From contig NZ_LOJP01000001.1 of the NCBI RefSeq assembly GCF_001553785.1, positions 1,615,847-1,650,004 of the forward strand: DNA of 34,158 bases, in the 5' to 3' direction. This DNA is from Actinoplanes sp. TFC3 (lineage in GTDB: Bacteria; Actinomycetota; Actinomycetes; Mycobacteriales; Micromonosporaceae). The notes below the pieces were generated by a model. The model saw nothing but the letters and a program-made list of their open reading frames with translations. It was not told where the DNA came from and did not search any database. Numbering within the stretch: the first letter of the stretch is position 1; each line of letters starts with the position of its first letter. Both the position numbers and the translations under genes were made by a program. Below, in pieces: positions 33,148 to 34,158 of this stretch.

Positions 33148-33999
33148 TCAGTTTCTGCTCAGCCGCTCCGGGTCGGTAAGGATGTCAATGGCCGCGATGC
33201 GCCCGTCCGCCACCGTGAACGCCATGACGGCCAGGGGGTGGCTGCCGGTGTTGATGACCACGCCGGCCCCGCCGTTGACGTACACCGGCTCGAGCCGCAC
33301 GTTGAGCCGGGCGCCCAGGCGGGCCTGCTTCATGACTTCGTCCGGCCCGTGCACCACCATGGTTTGATGCCGGCGGGTCCGGCCGCCGTCGACGCGTAGC
33401 ACCACGTCGGGGTGGAGAAGCTCGGCCAGCCGGTCCAGGTCGCCGTTGCGGGAGGCAGCGAAGAACGCATCGACAACCTGGCGCTGGCGTCGTACGTCCG
33501 GATCGGGAACCGGCGCTTGATCCCGCACCCGCCGCCGCGCCCGGCTGGCGAGCTGCCGAGCGGCCGCGGGGGAGCGATCGATCATCGGCGCAATCTGCTC
33601 AAACGGCACCGCGAACATGTCATGCAGCACGAACGCCAGCCGCTCGGCCGGCGTCAACGTCTCCAGAACCACCAGCATCGCCAGCCCCACCGCGTCAGCC
33701 AGCACCGCATCATCGGCAGGATCGCTCTCCCCGGCCGCCTCCACGATCAGCTCCGGCAGCATCGGCTCCTCCCGCCGTCGGCTGCGCAAAATGTTGAGGC
33801 TGATCCGTGCGACAACAGTGGTAAGCCAGGCGGCAAGGTTCTCCACCTCACCGAGATCCGCGCGGCTGGCCCGCATCCAGGTCTCTTGCACGGCATCTTC
33901 GGCCTCGGTCAAGGAACCAAGCATCCGGTACGCCACCGCACGTAGTCTGGGGCGCTGCTGCTCGAAGCGCTCGGCTGGAAGAATCGGCTCATCCGTCAC
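33148..33999 (-). CDS. SigJ / ECF41-type RNA polymerase sigma factor with SnoaL-like C-terminal domain
   Basis: A 283-residue extracytoplasmic-function sigma factor. Region 2 covers about 11-75 (YRMLGSLTEAEDAVQETW), region 4 about 110-160 (LTPAERLAFVLHDMFAVPF then SPAAARQLASRARRRV). A SnoaL-like domain fills 170-283, with an LRVDGGRTRR loop near 201 and DPERL at 276-280. This fused domain replaces a separate anti-sigma factor in ECF41 proteins; their usual DGGGK and NPDKL motifs are recognisable here in altered form. The start is a GTG at 33999 with GGGAG ten bases upstream. A sequence resembling the ECF41 promoter precedes it, which suggests self-activation. Confidence 0.92.
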   Translation of the reverse strand: MTDEPILPAERFEQQRPRLRAVAYRMLGSLTEAEDAVQETWMRASRADLGEVENLAAWLTTVVARISLNILRSRRREEPMLPELIVEAAGESDPADDAVLADAVGLAMLVVLETLTPAERLAFVLHDMFAVPFEQIAPMIDRSPAAARQLASRARRRVRDQAPVPDPDVRRQRQVVDAFFAASRNGDLDRLAELLHPDVVLRVDGGRTRRHQTMVVHGPDEVMKQARLGARLNVRLEPVYVNGGAGVVINTGSHPLAVMAFTVADGRIAAIDILTDPERLSRN

Positions 34000-34019
34000 A
34001 TCACACGCTCCCGGTGGAG

Positions 34020-34042
34020 GGGGGTCACCAAGAATGACCCCC
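34020..34042. promoter_or_regulatory. Perfect 8-bp inverted repeat upstream of the sigma factor
   Basis: GGGGGTCA at 34020-34027 and TGACCCCC at 34035-34042 form a perfect stem with a 7-base loop. It overlaps the predicted -10 element and start of transcription of the sigma factor gene. It could be an operator, a 5'-leader hairpin or the end of the upstream membrane-protein transcript. There is no T run. Confidence 0.6.
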
Positions 34043-34062
34043 GGCGAAGCAGAAATGTGACA
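34036..34062 (-). promoter_or_regulatory. Predicted ECF41-type promoter of the sigma factor gene
   Basis: Read on the minus strand, TGTCACA (34062-34056) is followed after 16 bases by GGTC (34039-34036). The ECF41 consensus as I recall it is TGTCACA-N16-CGTC, so 10 of 11 positions match. Transcription would begin about 30 bases before the GTG start. Confidence 0.6.
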
Positions 34063-34092
34063 GGTCGGTCATGCAACTAGCTTTGACAGTTC

Positions 34093-34158
34093 TCAGCCGA
34101 TGATGGCGTTGAAGAACCCCGTCAGGATGCTGATCGTCAGTGCCGCCCCGGCCAGCAC
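34093..34158 (-). CDS. C-terminal end of a probable membrane protein (partial)
   Basis: From the right edge the minus strand reads 21 residues, LAGAALTISILTGFFNAIIG preceded by Val, then a stop codon. The piece is strongly hydrophobic and looks like the last transmembrane segment of a membrane protein. It lies 93 bases upstream of the sigma factor in the same direction. The family cannot be judged from so short a piece, and it could be chance coding. Confidence 0.5.
   Translation of the reverse strand: MLAGAALTISILTGFFNAIIG

Overview
The window is very GC-rich, and its genes start with ATG, GTG or TTG and are packed tightly on both strands. The families present (DUF574 methyltransferase beside an XRE/DUF5753 regulator, a 13E12-type DUF222-HNH protein, a SigJ/ECF41 sigma factor, DmdR/IdeR-type iron boxes, and the phoH-ybeY-corC-era-recO-uppS block) point to a filamentous actinomycete. 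Micromonosporaceae such as Actinoplanes is my best guess; this is inferred from family content and no marker gene was compared. The sequence shows no rRNA, tRNA, CRISPR array or insertion sequence that I can support.

Layout. (a) 1-2202: the end of a non-ribosomal peptide synthetase, A-T-TE, whose specificity residues read as a glycine code. (b) 2280-5357: a lipoprotein with Y-X4-D repeats, a small DUF3040 membrane protein, and a stand-alone aa3-type cytochrome oxidase subunit I closed by a strong hairpin. (c) 5426-6975: a ferri-siderophore binding lipoprotein diverging from panD, with an iron box between them. (d) 6980-10591: a [2Fe-2S] protein, then a tightly coupled run of DUF574 methyltransferase, XRE regulator, GNAT acetyltransferase and aldo/keto reductase. 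(e) 10585-12932: a formyltransferase and an ornithine/lysine N-monooxygenase, divergent around a near-perfect iron box; together these would make N-formyl-N-hydroxyornithine for a hydroxamate siderophore. (f) 13223-18254: a small membrane-anchored protein, an SDR plus GH3 glucosidase operon, and a class-C beta-lactamase-like hydrolase.

(g) 18437-25607: the conserved housekeeping block phoH, ybeY, corC-like, a degenerate cytidine-deaminase homologue, era, recO and uppS, mostly joined by 4-8 base overlaps. A DUF4097 lipoprotein on the opposite strand sits between era and recO. (h) 25794-28128: an accessory patch with a DUF222-HNH protein preceded by a LexA-like box, two different tandem repeats, an orphan VapB-type antitoxin, an orphan barstar-like inhibitor and a small protein made of two copies of one 30-residue repeat. 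(i) 28182-30397: a Tat-exported PHP-domain protein translationally coupled to an unknown protein. (j) 30585-34158: a large TPR-type protein, a HAD phosphatase, a SigJ/ECF41 sigma factor with its own predicted ECF41 promoter, and the tail of a membrane protein.

The strongest functional thread is iron. Two boxes at similar spacing tie siderophore uptake, siderophore building-block synthesis and possibly beta-alanine supply (panD) into one regulon, and the NRPS end at the left edge may belong to the same cluster. I found no clearly new multi-gene system. The least explained parts are the antitoxin/repeat patch near 27.1-28.2 kb, the long basic head of Era, and the PHP protein with its unknown partner.
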